From the NCBI GenBank assembly GCA_018524725.1, contig JAEUWP010000496.1, forward strand, positions 1 to 41,615: 41,615 nt of DNA, in the 5' to 3' direction. Each line of letters begins with the position of its first letter. Position 1 is the first letter of the stretch. Source of the stretch: Podaxis mareebaensis. Its lineage: Eukaryota; Basidiomycota; Agaricomycetes; Agaricales; Agaricaceae. The notes beneath the pieces are model-generated. The model was not told the origin of the DNA. It made no database searches and saw only the letters and a program-made list of their open reading frames with translations. Shown here one piece after another: positions 10,808-21,412 of this stretch. A program made the position numbers and the translations under genes.

Positions 10808-11300
10808 GTGAAGTTCTTACATACTGATCAAGGAGGAGAATATGTTGCAGAAGAACTACAAGCTCTTCTATGCTCTCAAGGGATTATCCATGTGACAAGT
10901 GCTCCACATGCTCACCAATAAAAGAGTAGAGTGGAACACCTCAACTGAACCTTGATGGATAAAGCAGAAGCCATGCAGCATCATGCTTGTATTCCAAACA
11001 GTTGGTGGGAATTTGTGATTGACACTACTTGCTATCTTTACAATTGCACCCCCATGTCACATCTAAATTGGAAAACTACTCAAGAAGTCTTAACAGGTGT
11101 AGATGTTTCCAAATTCAGAACCTTTGGATGTGGTGCTTATGCATTCTTACCCAAGGAAGTCCATAATGATAAGTTATTCCCTAAATCAGAATTAATGATA
11201 TTCCTGGGATACACTCCAGACAGGAAGAATTACCTATTTGTGCATCACTTGCAAGGAATGTACTCTACATTTCTCCTACTGCTAAATTTGATGAACAATT
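10808..11300 (+). pseudogene. Copia integrase, C-terminal half of the catalytic core
   Basis: The frame starts within the core (VKFLHTDQGGEYV), containing the second catalytic Asp. It runs through the segment carrying the catalytic Glu (near RVEHLN, 10925-10945), followed by LMDKAEAMQHHACIPNSWWE and the Copia-typical FGCGAYAFLPKE and FLGYTPDRKNYLF. Stops at the positions of Gln and Arg interrupt the first third. The integrase would insert the cDNA into the genome; this copy cannot. Confidence 0.85.
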
Positions 11301-12162
11301 CTTCCCCAAGTGTTCTGAAAAGAAACACAAAGAACATAGCCATTGTAGTTCTTCAAGAACTCAAACACCTGCTAGTGAAATCATCATCTATCCTAGGCAG
11401 GATAATGGAAGGAATCCACCTCCAGAGTGACCATCTGCATTGGTTCCTTCTTCTCCATCATCATCACCTGATCCAAGACATTGGAATAAAACTCCACCAG
11501 GTGATAATGACACTGATAAGGATTACAGCAATGATATTCTGAGAGAAGATCATGATTCTGATCTAGATACACTGATCCTAAGGATTATCCTGATCTAGAA
11601 AGACATTCACCTGTGCCAAGCACTGATCTGAATGAAAATTGAGATCCATCTCCATATTTGGAAGACTTTGAAGAAAGAGGTGATGATTGTCCATATATGG
11701 ATTCTCCTCCTGTTCCTCAGTCTCCAAGATTAGAAGACTTTGAACAATGTGGCAATGATCCTCCCTTAAGGGAAGAATCACCAACTCCAGCACCTATAAC
11801 ATCTGAGAGTGAACTTTACCAAAAGGATAAGGCTATACCATACTGGAATGACACCTCTGAGATTTAGCCCACCAAGGCCTTCTCAGAAGCATCAAGCCTC
11901 ATTACTGCCATGGATGCAACAATGGCAAAGTCCTTCTAATACACATCCTCAACAAGAATGTCAGGTTCCTGTGAGACCCAGAAATATATATGGAGATCAA
12001 CATCCTGTTCAAGTGTTAAGCAAATACAAAGGCTTCAAATGGATTCCTCCAAAAAGAGAACCATTACTTAAGTGTATTCATCAACAAAGCCTGGTATCAC
12101 TTGAAGATGTTGAAAATGAAATGCCACCTGATCAAAATTGATCAGATTCTTCACATAGTTCT
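11301..12162 (+). pseudogene. Copia polyprotein linker between integrase and RT
   Basis: The stretch is low-complexity and acidic, rich in Pro, Ser and Asp, spread over several frames. A short internal repeat is visible: LEDFEERGDD and LEDFEQCGND (about 11660-11760). Such a poorly conserved spacer is normal in Copia polyproteins. No catalytic motif is seen. Confidence 0.6.
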
Positions 12163-12803
12163 ATGACAATGGAACTTGCTTTCATCAGTCATGTGAACAA
12201 ACTAAGTAAAGAAGGAGGAGTACAGTTTATTAACTTTCTTTTCACAAATAAAGTCAATGCATCCTATACCCCTAAAATCTTCAAAGACTTAGTGAAACTC
12301 CCTAAAGAGATTTGTGAAAAGTGTTACAGAGCTTGTCTTGAAGAAATAGATGCATTGAAGAAATGACAAGTCTATGAACTAGTCAAACTTCTGAAAGGAA
12401 GAAAAGTGATTGTTAATCAATGGGTATTCACTCCCAAATCAGATGGCAGATTCAGATCTTGATTAGTCACTCAAGGTTTCTCACAAGTTGAAGGCATTGA
12501 CTTTGATGAGCTATTTTCTCCTGTTGTCTGATATAAGACTACAAGATTGCTATTTGCAATTGCTGCCCTTGAAGACTGGGATATGTTTGGCTTTGGTGTG
12601 AACTGTTTATCTCTATGAACATCTTAAGGAAGAAATATATATGTGACAACCTGAAGGTTTCATCCAGAAAGGACAAGAAACTAAAGTATGGCACTTGAAA
12701 CACACTCTTTATGGTCTCAAGCAAGCTGGCCATCAATGGTGGCTTGAAGTAACCAAATCAATGAAAGAACTAGGATTCAAATAAGCATCACTTGATGCCA
12801 GAG
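12163..12803 (+). pseudogene. Copia reverse transcriptase, N-terminal part
   Basis: The frame shows ALKK*QVYELV, then VNQWVFTPKSDG, LVTQGFSQVEGIDFDELFSPVV, and after a small frame change QPEGFIQKGQ and TLYGLKQAGHQWW. These are the standard Copia RT blocks before the active site. TGA and TAA codons and at least one frameshift near 12600 break it. It ends at the target-site copy CAGAG (12799-12803), where a foreign element begins. Confidence 0.85.
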
Positions 12804-13338
12804 TGTTAGGATGGTCCTTATCACCAGTTACCTAAGCTTTGCTAGGGGGCAGCTATCTCACTAGATGGTTTGCAGAGGTGCTAGGATCTAGCAAGAAGGA
12901 TCATGATAAGAAGGTGGCAAGGCAAGTGTCCAGTTAAGCACACTCAAAAGGTCAAACATCTATCAGTTAAGAGTATGACCAATAGAATGTTTACTACCAC
13001 ACTGATTGTGAACATCAATTGTAAGTTAGAGGTAAAATAATAACTTGAGATTTGAGAATATAGGAAGCTTGCACTTCCAGTACATGAGCAGCTATTTAAG
13101 CTTTACTTCTAATGTCCTAAAGAGGTAACTATGATGAAGTAATGCTGCATGTCTGAGAGTCAATAGAAACAAAACTATGGAACAGAGATATATGAGAATA
13201 GAGACTAAAACAAGAGGAGAAACTGACTAAATACAGAAATAGCTCTAGTCTGAGTTTGGGCAAGATACAGGGATACAAGGTGAATAGTCTGTAATAGAAG
13301 AGGTGAGAGAGGAACTATTTACTAGAGTTATTACAAGT

Positions 13339-14234
13339 CTATGTCAGGGTGAAGGCATCTATTGGTAGAGTTGGAAGAATATGAGTCAGGAGATGAGGTG
13401 GAACTGGGGATGGTGAAGTTCCTCATGGGGGATGAGTCAGAAGAGTCTGACTCATGCACTGGACTGCAGTGCAGTGAGGAGGATGACAATGATGATGAGA
13501 AGATGTCTGTGGTGATGTAGGGGGTGGATATGGTGGAGGATCTGTAGCAGGTTCTTCTGTATTTGACTTGTTGAGGCTGGGGACATTGGAGTCAACACTA
13601 TTTTTTTTTTTAATTCAACACTTATTGCAATAGACTAGCTACTACAAACAGGTACATGATAGCAGTCCCAGGAGTCAACACTATAGAGGGGTAGAAGCTG
13701 TGTACAATGGGGAGGAATGGCTGGAGGATCATCAGAGTTAGGATCAACACAATAGACTTCTACTTCTTGAAAGTAGAGTCCACAGGCAACTTTGTATTTG
13801 ATAATATGTAGGATGACCTCAGCTGGATACATCATGTAGGAATGGAGGAAGACAACTGGTTCCCCTGCATAAGGGATCATCTTCCAACCATGGGCCCAGG
13901 TGGAGTTGAAGTTATTGTGGATAGTTTGAACATATAACCCATCAGGATCAAAGATGTGAGTGAAGGGAGCATTCTCCCAGGTGATGTGCAGTATCTCTGT
14001 CATTATATGATTAGTAGAGTAGAATATTGGTCCAGGTGTCAGCCAGTCTTCAGAGAATAGGGATACATGGCCAGGAAGGTGATGGTTAGCAAAAGCTTCA
14101 TTATGATAACAAACTGGGTCTTCAGCTGGTATGCTGGTATCTTGAGCAGTGTGGCAGGAGGTGTTGGGAAGTCCAAGCTCATGGACTAGAGCATGGTAAA
14201 TAACATTGTGATGAGAGGTACTGGGTATGCTCAT
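13339..14234 (-). pseudogene. Antisense ORF inside the TG...CA element, unknown family
   Basis: ATG at 14234-14232 follows TGTT, the first four bases of the element on this strand. Leaving out the small LINE insertion and one copy of its target duplication, the frame is about 271 codons. Its only internal stop is a TGA at 13425-13423 (possibly a former CGA), and it ends at TAG 13341-13339. The first 190 residues look globular, rich in His, Tyr and Trp (for example NSTWAHGWKMIPYAG). The tail is Pro- and Ser-rich. No known domain is recognised. It could be a gag-like or captured gene, or an LTR-encoded accessory ORF. Confidence 0.5.
13602..13670 (-). mobile_element. 69-bp 5'-truncated LINE copy with 14-bp target duplication
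   Basis: On the minus strand this is the last 59 or so bases of the LINE A family 3' UTR plus a short poly(A) (T-run from 13601-13602 to 13611). Identical 14-bp copies of GGAGTCAACACTAT flank it at 13588-13601 and 13671-13684. It interrupts the antisense ORF of the host element. Where LINE A has three CpG in this tail, this copy has CpA or TpG. Confidence 0.92.
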
Positions 14235-14238
14235 AACA

Positions 14239-14610
14239 CAGAGTCTATTATTACTATGACTCACAAGAACAATTTCTTATCATTGTGCTACTTTATGTGG
14301 ATGATGTGGCTTTCTCAGGACTACATGGATCAAAAGTTCTACATCAACAGATGGAAGCATTCATGGAGAAATGGGAATGTTGATTCCTAGGTGAACTCAC
14401 TGAATTCCTTGGAATGCAAATTACTAGAGACCAAGCCAATCATTTAATTATGATTGATCAACAACCCTATCTTGACAAGGTTTTCAAGCAATTTAATGTC
14501 ATCAAAAAAGCTGAGTCTACTCCATTGTCAAGAAATTTTATTTTTACATCAGCTACAGAACCTGCAAGTGCCAATTTTAGGTAATGATACCAACAACTGG
14601 TTGGATCTTT
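14239..14610 (+). pseudogene. Copia reverse transcriptase, C-terminal part with YVDD
   Basis: After the second CAGAG the RT frame continues: FLIIVLLYVDDVAFSG with the catalytic YVDD at 14294-14305, then MEAFMEKWEC*FLGELTEFLGMQIT. The TGA replaces an Arg expected in Copia elements. A pair of stops lies near 14581. Confidence 0.88.
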
Positions 14611-15256
14611 AATGTACTTGATGATTGGATCATGTCCTGATATTGCCTTCACAGTTGTCAAGTTATTACAACAGATGTCTAATCTATCATGGGAACATTA
14701 TAAAGCCAGCTTACACACTTTATGTTATCCTCATGGCACATCTAAATATGCCATTGTCTATGACAGACAAACAAATGAAGGTATCAATGTGTTCTCAGAC
14801 TCTGATTGGGCACAAGATCCAGAAACCAGAAAATCAGTTACTGGCTTCTTTATTAGAATAGCTGGAGCTTCTGTTGCCTGGCTTTTGTGTCACCAGAAGA
14901 CCATCACATTATCATCAACAGAAGCCAAATATATGGCTTTATCTGATGCTAGTTGACAAATTGAGTGGACTGTTAATCTACTCACTGAAATTGGTATTAA
15001 TCTGGATAGGATTAAAAAGCCACACTTATTCAGTGATAACTGTGGTTCAGTATTTTGGGCCAAAAATCCAGTTACCGAAAAAACATTCCAAGCATGCAGA
15101 CATTAAATTTCATTATATCTGCAACTTACTTGAGGATGAGAAAATTCTCTTGTATAATATTAAAGGGACAGATAACCCTGTGGATTTATTTACTAAGAAC
15201 CTTGACAATCAGAAGTTTAATAATTTCCTACCTGCATTAGGTGTTGAATTTTTTTA
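14611..15256 (+). pseudogene. Copia RNase H and polyprotein C-terminus
   Basis: The frame begins SLMYLMIGSCPDIAF and proceeds to the RNase H motifs VFSDSDWAQD (catalytic Asp), KSVTGFF and SSTEAKYMALSDAS (catalytic Glu). After a TGA at an expected Arg it continues with SDNCGSVFWAKNP. A frameshift near 15085 follows, then HADIKFHYICNLL and the C-terminal NPVDLFTKNL typical of Copia. TAA ends it at about 15256. Confidence 0.87.
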
Positions 15257-15280
15257 ATCCTACTGCTCTGACATTTTTGA

Positions 15281-15291
15281 GCAAGGAGGAG
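15281..15291 (+). other. Copia polypurine tract
   Basis: GCAAGGAGGAG lies immediately before the LTR start at 15292, the position used to prime plus-strand DNA. Confidence 0.7.
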
Positions 15292-15840
15292 TGTTGAGGA
15301 ATGAATCAGCATAATGCTTACATGTTTACTTGCCACTGGCAGAACATGCTGAGTCCTTGATGTATGCACTCTGCAATGACAGAGCAAGATAATTTTTGGA
15401 CACTTCCATTGCATCATGCTATGTATAAATTGATCTGTTTCTATATTAATACTTATAACACTTGCATAGACATATGGCTTGTGGTAGTATTACTCATATC
15501 CTCATGTTCTAATGTAGGATTGTGTATTGTAGAAACATGTTATGCTTCCAATGACTCCTGTAACACATGGTAGAGTCATGTTCTTCTTTTTATAAATCTT
15601 CATATGACCTTTACATGCACCTTATTCATGTTATATGCATGTATGCCTTATGTTCTATTACTCTTGCATGTATCATACCCTATGCCCAGTGTTACTTGTA
15701 GCTACAGTATTTAAACCATCATGTAGTAGCATACTTTCTTCACTGGAGTTTTACATTCCTCATCTTCACTAGCCCTCTTAAGTCTCAAACATTTCTCACT
15801 ATTTTCAACTCAGTTATATCTTTGAAGGCACTCCTCAACA
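15292..15840 (+). repeat. Copia 3' LTR (549 bp)
   Basis: It starts TGTTGAGGA and ends TCCTCAACA, a perfect 9-bp terminal inverted repeat. It follows the purine tract. A TATA-like box, TATTTAAA, sits at 15708-15715, about 130 bp from the end, as expected for U3/R. The 5' LTR is not in the window, so the element cannot be dated from LTR divergence here. Confidence 0.85.
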
Positions 15841-16420
15841 TTGTCCATTCCTGACCTTTACTAATTACTTCCCTGTTTGCAAAGCCTTGGATTGTGAGTG
15901 ACTGGTTTACTCTCTACTGACACTATGCTTGTGTAGCAGCAATATCATTTTTCCCTCATCAAGACATGGTGGTAACAATGACTAAGGTCATGGGATGCCA
16001 CAAGTGTGTCTGAGGTGTACACTTGTTTGCTTGCTGCAGCATATGAATTTTGGGTTCCTCAACATCATCAATATGCATATCACTACTTGGCCACCATGCC
16101 TCACCAGACCATCACTATCCTTATTTCTTCCTGTTTTGTGTTATTTTTTCATACTACTAAAAGGGGTTTTCCTCTGTAGGAGGTAAAAGGCAAGTGAGCA
16201 CAGCTGAATCCAACAGCTGCTGGACTTTGTAACCAATGTGAAACAATTTGGGGACTCAAGAACAAAGAAAAAGGGGACAGGAAGGATGAGTGAAATGAGA
16301 TTAAGGAGGATTTGAGATTGCAAAGAGATGGTGGATGTCAGTAATGCTAAAGACTCGAAACAGAGGGGTACTATTCACTACCTTAATACATGACCTGCTC
16401 TTCTTTATATACAAGCAGAA
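15841..16420. other. Non-coding, CpG-free up to 16355; no recognised gene
   Basis: There is no domain or convincing ORF. A purine run AAAAGGGG at about 16158-16165 could be from another LTR element. CpG reappears at 16356, without an obvious element boundary there. Confidence 0.5.
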
Positions 16421-16933
16421 ATTCATATCTGGACAGGGATCTCAAAGTGGGAGGGCATAGGTGAGGCGAAACAGAATGTAACTAGGCTGAAACTGGCCGA
16501 GAAATGTAATAAAACAATAACCATGAAGATTAAAGGAAATGTGAAGGCGAAACAGATGATATACAATATCAAATGCAGAGGGAGAAGGCGAGAGCGAAAC
16601 GGAGAAGGCATAGGCTGAGACACGAGCGAAATTTCAGAAGACAAGGCTACCTGAATACCACTACAAATGAGACAATAGGCAAGCATACGGTCATGGGACT
16701 GGCGACAACGGAAGAAATGTAGAAATGAATATACATAGGCATGGCGACGATAAGATTCAGAAACTCGAATAGTGGGATCCAAAGGTGGCGATGGGCGGCT
16801 CGACGACGGGCACTCCGACAAGGTACATTCCGCGATTGGGATTAGTGAGAGAATGACGTGAGGTTGCCGTTTTCACGAGCAACCGATCGTCAGTCTCTAC
16901 ACTACACAGTAGTAATACGTTAAATCTTCCCCT
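16421..16933. other. Intergenic DNA with short GCGAAAC repeats
   Basis: Composition returns to CpG-containing DNA. The word GGCGAAAC or AGCGAAA recurs several times between 16445 and 16635 without a fixed period. A 132-codon minus-strand frame (16423-16821) is hydrophobic at its end but shows no recognisable family; I do not call it a gene. Confidence 0.4.
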
Positions 16934-19780
16934 TCACTCATACCCGTGCGCACAATCAGATGTTCTCGATTTAAAATTCGAAAATCTGCGCGTTGGATGT
17001 ACATAGGGAACTAGATGTGAACGGCTACCAGGCAGTTCGGCAGTCATTACGAGGAGCTTTTGGTTTCGTAGAAAAGCTGAAGGATTGGTCAACGAACTGA
17101 TCGGGCCCAAGAGACAGATCAAAAAGCTCACCCCAACAAAGTAAATGAAATTGTGTAGGACTGTGGTACCGTGACCGGGAACAGCAACGGCACCAGTACA
17201 GTGGAGGAAAATACCCTTTCCAACCAAAGATTTGTCCGGCGAGCCTCCACATGTGTACTCGGTATCATAGCTAATGGTGTCCCATGCGTTGAAAGGAGTA
17301 TCATTTAGGTCGAGGCGAAGGCACCGCCTGACCTTGGCGAGTACATCGTCGTAGATGTTCTGAAGAACACCTGCTTCTAAATGGGTGAGGGATATAATCT
17401 AAGGCGAAAGCTCGCCGCTGGCTTACCGCTACCACACTGCGCCAGGGAGCCCAGTGCACTGCACCACCAATGAGTAAATCAATGTTCGTATATTGGAGAT
17501 TAAGCTTGGACTCACTCAATCACCCTTTTTGCTGCTTCTGCTGCAGTCGCGTCGCTTGGTGTGGTAGTATCAAAATTTGCTTTTCCTGCGTATAGTATGC
17601 CCCCCAGCGTATCACTTGGTACGCTATTGTACCCGGCATAGGCAAAGCCAAAAGCGCCTTGGAATTTCGCATCCAAGGCCTTCAGCAAAATTTCATGGAG
17701 CGCACTAGGGGACGGAGTGCCAATGCCTGTGTCCTACGGGCTGAGATTAGGATAGTCATTATTCACGTGTAATAGCTCACTGGCAACGCACCTGATGGAG
17801 AACGAATTGCAAGGAGCTCGAGTAAACAGCAGAAAGCAGCTCTCTTGTCGCAGTTTTCATTGCTGATGCTGTGGCGTAGAACACCCCGCAGAAATACAAA
17901 GCCCGATAGGTGATATCGCTGCGGATAGGGGAAATTAAAGTGCAATGCACGAACTCTCCTTTGATTACCAGCCCTGAACTATCCTTGTCAGGAGAGGGTA
18001 GGACTTTATCATACTTCACTGAAGTCCAGCCGCTGAGGTTCGAGGTCGAGGACCTCAGGAGAAGCTCGATCTCACGAAGCAAGCTGTATTTCTCGGAGAC
18101 TGTGCTACCAAGTAAGCCTCCTGGCACCAGCGTGGAGTAAGGTTATGAGATGGACGTACTAGCCCATTGTGGTAGGGTGATTTGGCTGTGTGGAATACTG
18201 AGAATAGTCTCTTCCCCGATTCAGAGTCCAGACTCACCTGAAAATAGCCCGGTCAACGGTTTCAGAAAGCGTTGAGAAGTCGTCATTCTCAATGATGAAG
18301 AGATGTGAAGGCCGACCCAGGTCCTCTGTCAGGTCGTCAGGAACGGAATCCGCACCACAGAACCTGAACTTGTGGTCAGCGTAGAAAAGGTCATTGTCAC
18401 GGTACCGCATGAGTGCTCGTTCCAAGGAATCAATAATGGGATCTTCAGAAGCGTCACAAGGTGGCTGGGACAAATTAAGCGAGGTCACGGCAGGGGGATG
18501 CGGTCGAGGCAAGTACCTTCTTGCACGACAGTGTTGCTGCATTTTCGTACAAGGTTTTCCAGGGAATCCCTTTTCCAGACGCCGGTGCAGCACAATTGAC
18601 GGGCTCAGGAAGCGTTAGGAAGTTATCATCCCTCAAAATGAAGGAGTGTGAAGGCCGCCCGACGTCCTCAGCCAGATTATCCGGAGTTGGGTTCGTACCC
18701 AAAAAACTGAGCCTATGGTCGGCATCGAAAAGGTCATTGTCGAGGTACCGCGTGGTAATGTATTCCGGGGGGTCCAAGCTCGGACCTTCAGGGACGCAAG
18801 ACGGCTGAAGAAATTTAGCGAGGTCGCGAATTGAGAGCACTTGTAGGAGGGTACCTTTCCCGAAAATAGAGTTACTGCCTTTTCGTACAGGGATTTCCGA
18901 AGGGCCTTCTTTTCCATAGCTGGTGCGGATACAACTGGATAATAGACCTGGGAGAGCCTCAGGGATACTGGGGAAGATTGAAATGGTAACTCTCACTCCA
19001 ATGCAATAGACTGCATCCCACTCTACAGTGATTCCTGCATTTTCGCGCCAGCCAGATACCTTCAGGAGGACACAGTTCAGGCGTAACGAGTTCTCGTGCT
19101 GGCCCTGTTGCTCGTAGGTGAAGCTATTAATATCAGAGATCCATCCGTTCTGGAGCCCCGTCTCGTTGAAAACCGTTTCAACGCGTTGGCGGATATCATC
19201 CCGAGCTCGGAGGGGAAGACCAACGATTTTACTCTCAAAACCCTTCAGAATTGTATCGAGGGCTGTTATCTATCTCAGAGAAAAGCGTGAGGCTAACGAA
19301 GGAGAACACTTACAATTGCCGGGTTTGGGCGCAGAGGGCCTACCGGAACCGTTCTCGCTCCCCGACTTCCCACGCCCCTCCCCTGTGTCCGAATCACCAT
19401 AGCGCCGATGGAAGTGTTTAAACGCTGCCGCGACATGGGTCCCTGGAGCGAGTGTTGGGGGAGTACTGCGTTCTTCATTATAGGAGTAGTGGAAAGAATC
19501 TCTGAAACGTTCGAGGGCGATTTCCTCAAAGATCTCTTTCAGCTTATCGAATGTAGGGTTCTTCAACCCAAGAGGCTGGTCATTTTTCATCAGTGGTTGG
19601 GCGTATAAACTCAGTAATAGATTGCTGCACCCTAGATAGAGACGCGTTGGCCCTTTTGCAAAGGTCTCGTACGAGATCGGCGGAAACCCGCTCATACGTT
19701 TTTTGTGCGTCTTGCACCTTCGTTGATTCGCCTGGAGATTGACCCCTTATTTTTGCGATACAACGCTCTGACCAAGACAT
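16934..19780 (-). CDS. Multi-module protein of unknown function, paralogue 2
   Basis: This is an intron-rich gene. ATG 19780 gives MSWSERCIAKIRGQ; a 55-nt intron then joins to PLGLKNPTFDKLKEIFEEIALERFRD. The same build (a helix, a phase-0 intron, a helix ending [RK]F[RQ]xxFxYxY, then beta-type strands ending in a hydrophobic YhhG before another intron) recurs as LHEILLKALDAKFQGAFGFAYAGY at about 17690. Module ends include VEWDAVYCIG (about 18975), RALYFCG (about 17890) and HNFIYFVG (about 17125). Two diverged copies of a two-exon unit occupy 18240-18940. No catalytic motif, signal peptide or TM segment is evident. Exon limits are manual, and the 3' end after HNFIYFVG is uncertain. I do not recognise the family. 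Confidence 0.55.
18240..18940 (-). repeat. Tandem duplication of a two-exon unit inside paralogue 2
   Basis: Two units of about 350 bp (roughly 18600-18940 and 18240-18600) both encode a helix exon (LRKSLYEKAVTLFSGK; WKTLYENAATLSCKK), a roughly 50-nt intron, and an exon with RY[LR]DNDLF[DY]ADH, GRPSH and FSTL/FLTL-type endings. The intron lies at the same place in both. They are clearly diverged, so the duplication is not recent. Confidence 0.75.
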
Positions 19781-21412
19781 CCTGTCCGTAAGGCGAGTGG
19801 TAATTGGTAGAGTATTGACCCTGTACGCGGAATTAAAAGCGAGGAGAAGACGATAAGGGCCAAAGGCGAACAGTAGGACTTATCTTAAGGTGTTATATGC
19901 CACCCGAGACCGACAGAGGTTCAGTATCCGAGAATGAGGGTGACGTCTAATCCTGATACTGGTTTTAAGATTATGTGGGAATTCGCTCTCCGTAAGTCAT
20001 GTTGGCAGGAGGGTGTAACCCAAAAAGGCGTGGTCGCGGTTCTATTGCTAGCCATCACAGATAAGAGGCTTCACCAGAATGGAGGCATGTGTTTATTTTA
20101 GGTGGACAACGCCTGCATGTGTCGTGGCAGGACAATCTAAATACCAACACGGGGAAGGATCGATGCTGGGTGAACATTAACATTTTCCTTTGGGTCTCGT
20201 GCGGGACAGTGGAAACAAATTACTTCTCGAAGGTTCCCATCAACTGTGACTTTGGCACTTCTATCTTTCAAATCCAAAGCAAACAGCGCAGTGTCGTACT
20301 TCAGCGGCAGTTGTAGATTCAAAGTTGCCTTGAACTGGAAGCACAAACGAAAGTGCCAAGTGTGAGATGGGAAAACTGTGGATATATTCCTGTAGATAAA
20401 ATGGCTGTTGATGGTTCAAGGTTCAAGATCAATTCTCGGCTTCATGGGCAATCGACTTGACGAAGAAGGCCACATTGCGATCTTTCTGTATATTCTTGAG
20501 TGTGCCGCCAAGGGCATTGGGGCCTTGTGACAATGTGGAGAGTAGGTGGTGCGGAAACCTCTAGGAAGGCGACAGTATCGATAGATGTCGAGTTCAATGC
20601 TGCGCCGGGTACTTTGGTTAGTGCCAAATAGAGTGAATTGGTCACCATCGCCCCATGCTACAGTAGGAGGAGGTATGACTGTGTGACAGAACTTCGGAGA
20701 TAGAGGGCGATCCGGGGGAATTGAACGAGAGGTGATATGAAGGAGGAGGACTTGTGTTGAGTAACACGTTGAATTGGGTAGGCAAAGGACACGTGTTGGA
20801 GAACGTGTGTGATTACGCTGTGTAATCCCACAAAGTTGGCGAGGATCTCCGGGTTCAGACTTTCCCAATAACCCTCGATTCTTACAGTATGAAGCAACGC
20901 CTATACAGCATGTCAAAGGTATTTCAGCCTCCCAAAGTAGAGTCCAAACGGAGCCTCAATGGAAGTACGGATGGTGCGGAATGAGCAAACGCGTGTTTGG
21001 GGAACAATGCACCACACCAGTGCTTCAGCACTAGTCGCATTATCCGTGCGCGCGGTTAATAAAAGCCATATCCGATTTTTCACGATAGCCCGTTCTCATT
21101 CCCCGCAGCAGTATTCCCAGGAGAATAGACTAGTGTATCACCAATTGGAAAGCTAGTAGTGCAACGTCTTGCATTCCAATTTATGTGATAGTGGGAGCTT
21201 TACAAGAGGCTCGGTAGTAGGAATTGAAGAAACGGGGAAACAGAAACAAGATGTCCACAGCAGTCGAAGCAAGCTACAATCTGAGTGATGGCCTTTCGTG
21301 GCGAGCTGTTCTCACGGAACGGCAACAAGGAGGTCTCTCAAAACCACGGATCCGACTCCCTGTCATAGGAACAAAATAACTTTTATCGCTTGTCAGTTAT
21401 CGTCGACAACTA
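19781..21412 (-). other. Between the module genes: coding-like remnants only
   Basis: Two minus-strand stretches look coding but cannot be assembled. One is 20429-20530, ending ...KDRNVAFFVKSIAHEAEN and a TGA at 20431-20429. The other is about 20150-20340, opening after an acceptor-like TTCCAG and reading LQLPLKYDTALFALDLKD...KVTVDGN. They could be exons of a further small gene or a decayed paralogue. 20930-21412 shows nothing recognisable. Confidence 0.35.

Larger units (their letters stand above)
12804..14238 (-). mobile_element. 1435-bp TG...CA element inserted into Copia RT, flanked by CAGAG
   Basis: The ends are TGTTA and TAACA, and both sides carry CAGAG (12799-12803 and 14239-14243). 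Removing the element plus one CAGAG restores an uninterrupted RT reading frame up to YVDD. A 5-bp duplication and TG...CA ends are hallmarks of LTR-retroelement integration, so this may be a long solo LTR. Unusually, its minus strand carries a protein-like ORF starting four bases from the terminus. No CpG remains. A solo LTR or a non-autonomous element are both possible. Confidence 0.8.
10808..15840 (+). mobile_element. Degraded Ty1/Copia element, 5'-truncated, with 3' LTR
   Basis: The order integrase, linker, reverse transcriptase, RNase H, purine tract, LTR identifies a Copia-type polyprotein. The 5' LTR, gag, protease and start of integrase are missing. A 1435-bp insertion (12804-14238) splits the RT just before its YVDD box. 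Many stops are TGA where Arg is expected. Except for position 15076 the element lacks CpG. Confidence 0.88.

Noticed and set aside
13635..14264. Minus-strand ORF starting at 14264
   Set aside because: Its first ten codons lie in Copia flank outside the TG...CA element, and its end lies in the LINE fragment. The meaningful frame starts at 14234 and continues beyond the LINE insertion.
20416..20916. 166-codon minus ORF as a gene
   Set aside because: Its frame is compositionally poor and crosses a better-looking coding frame ending at 20429.
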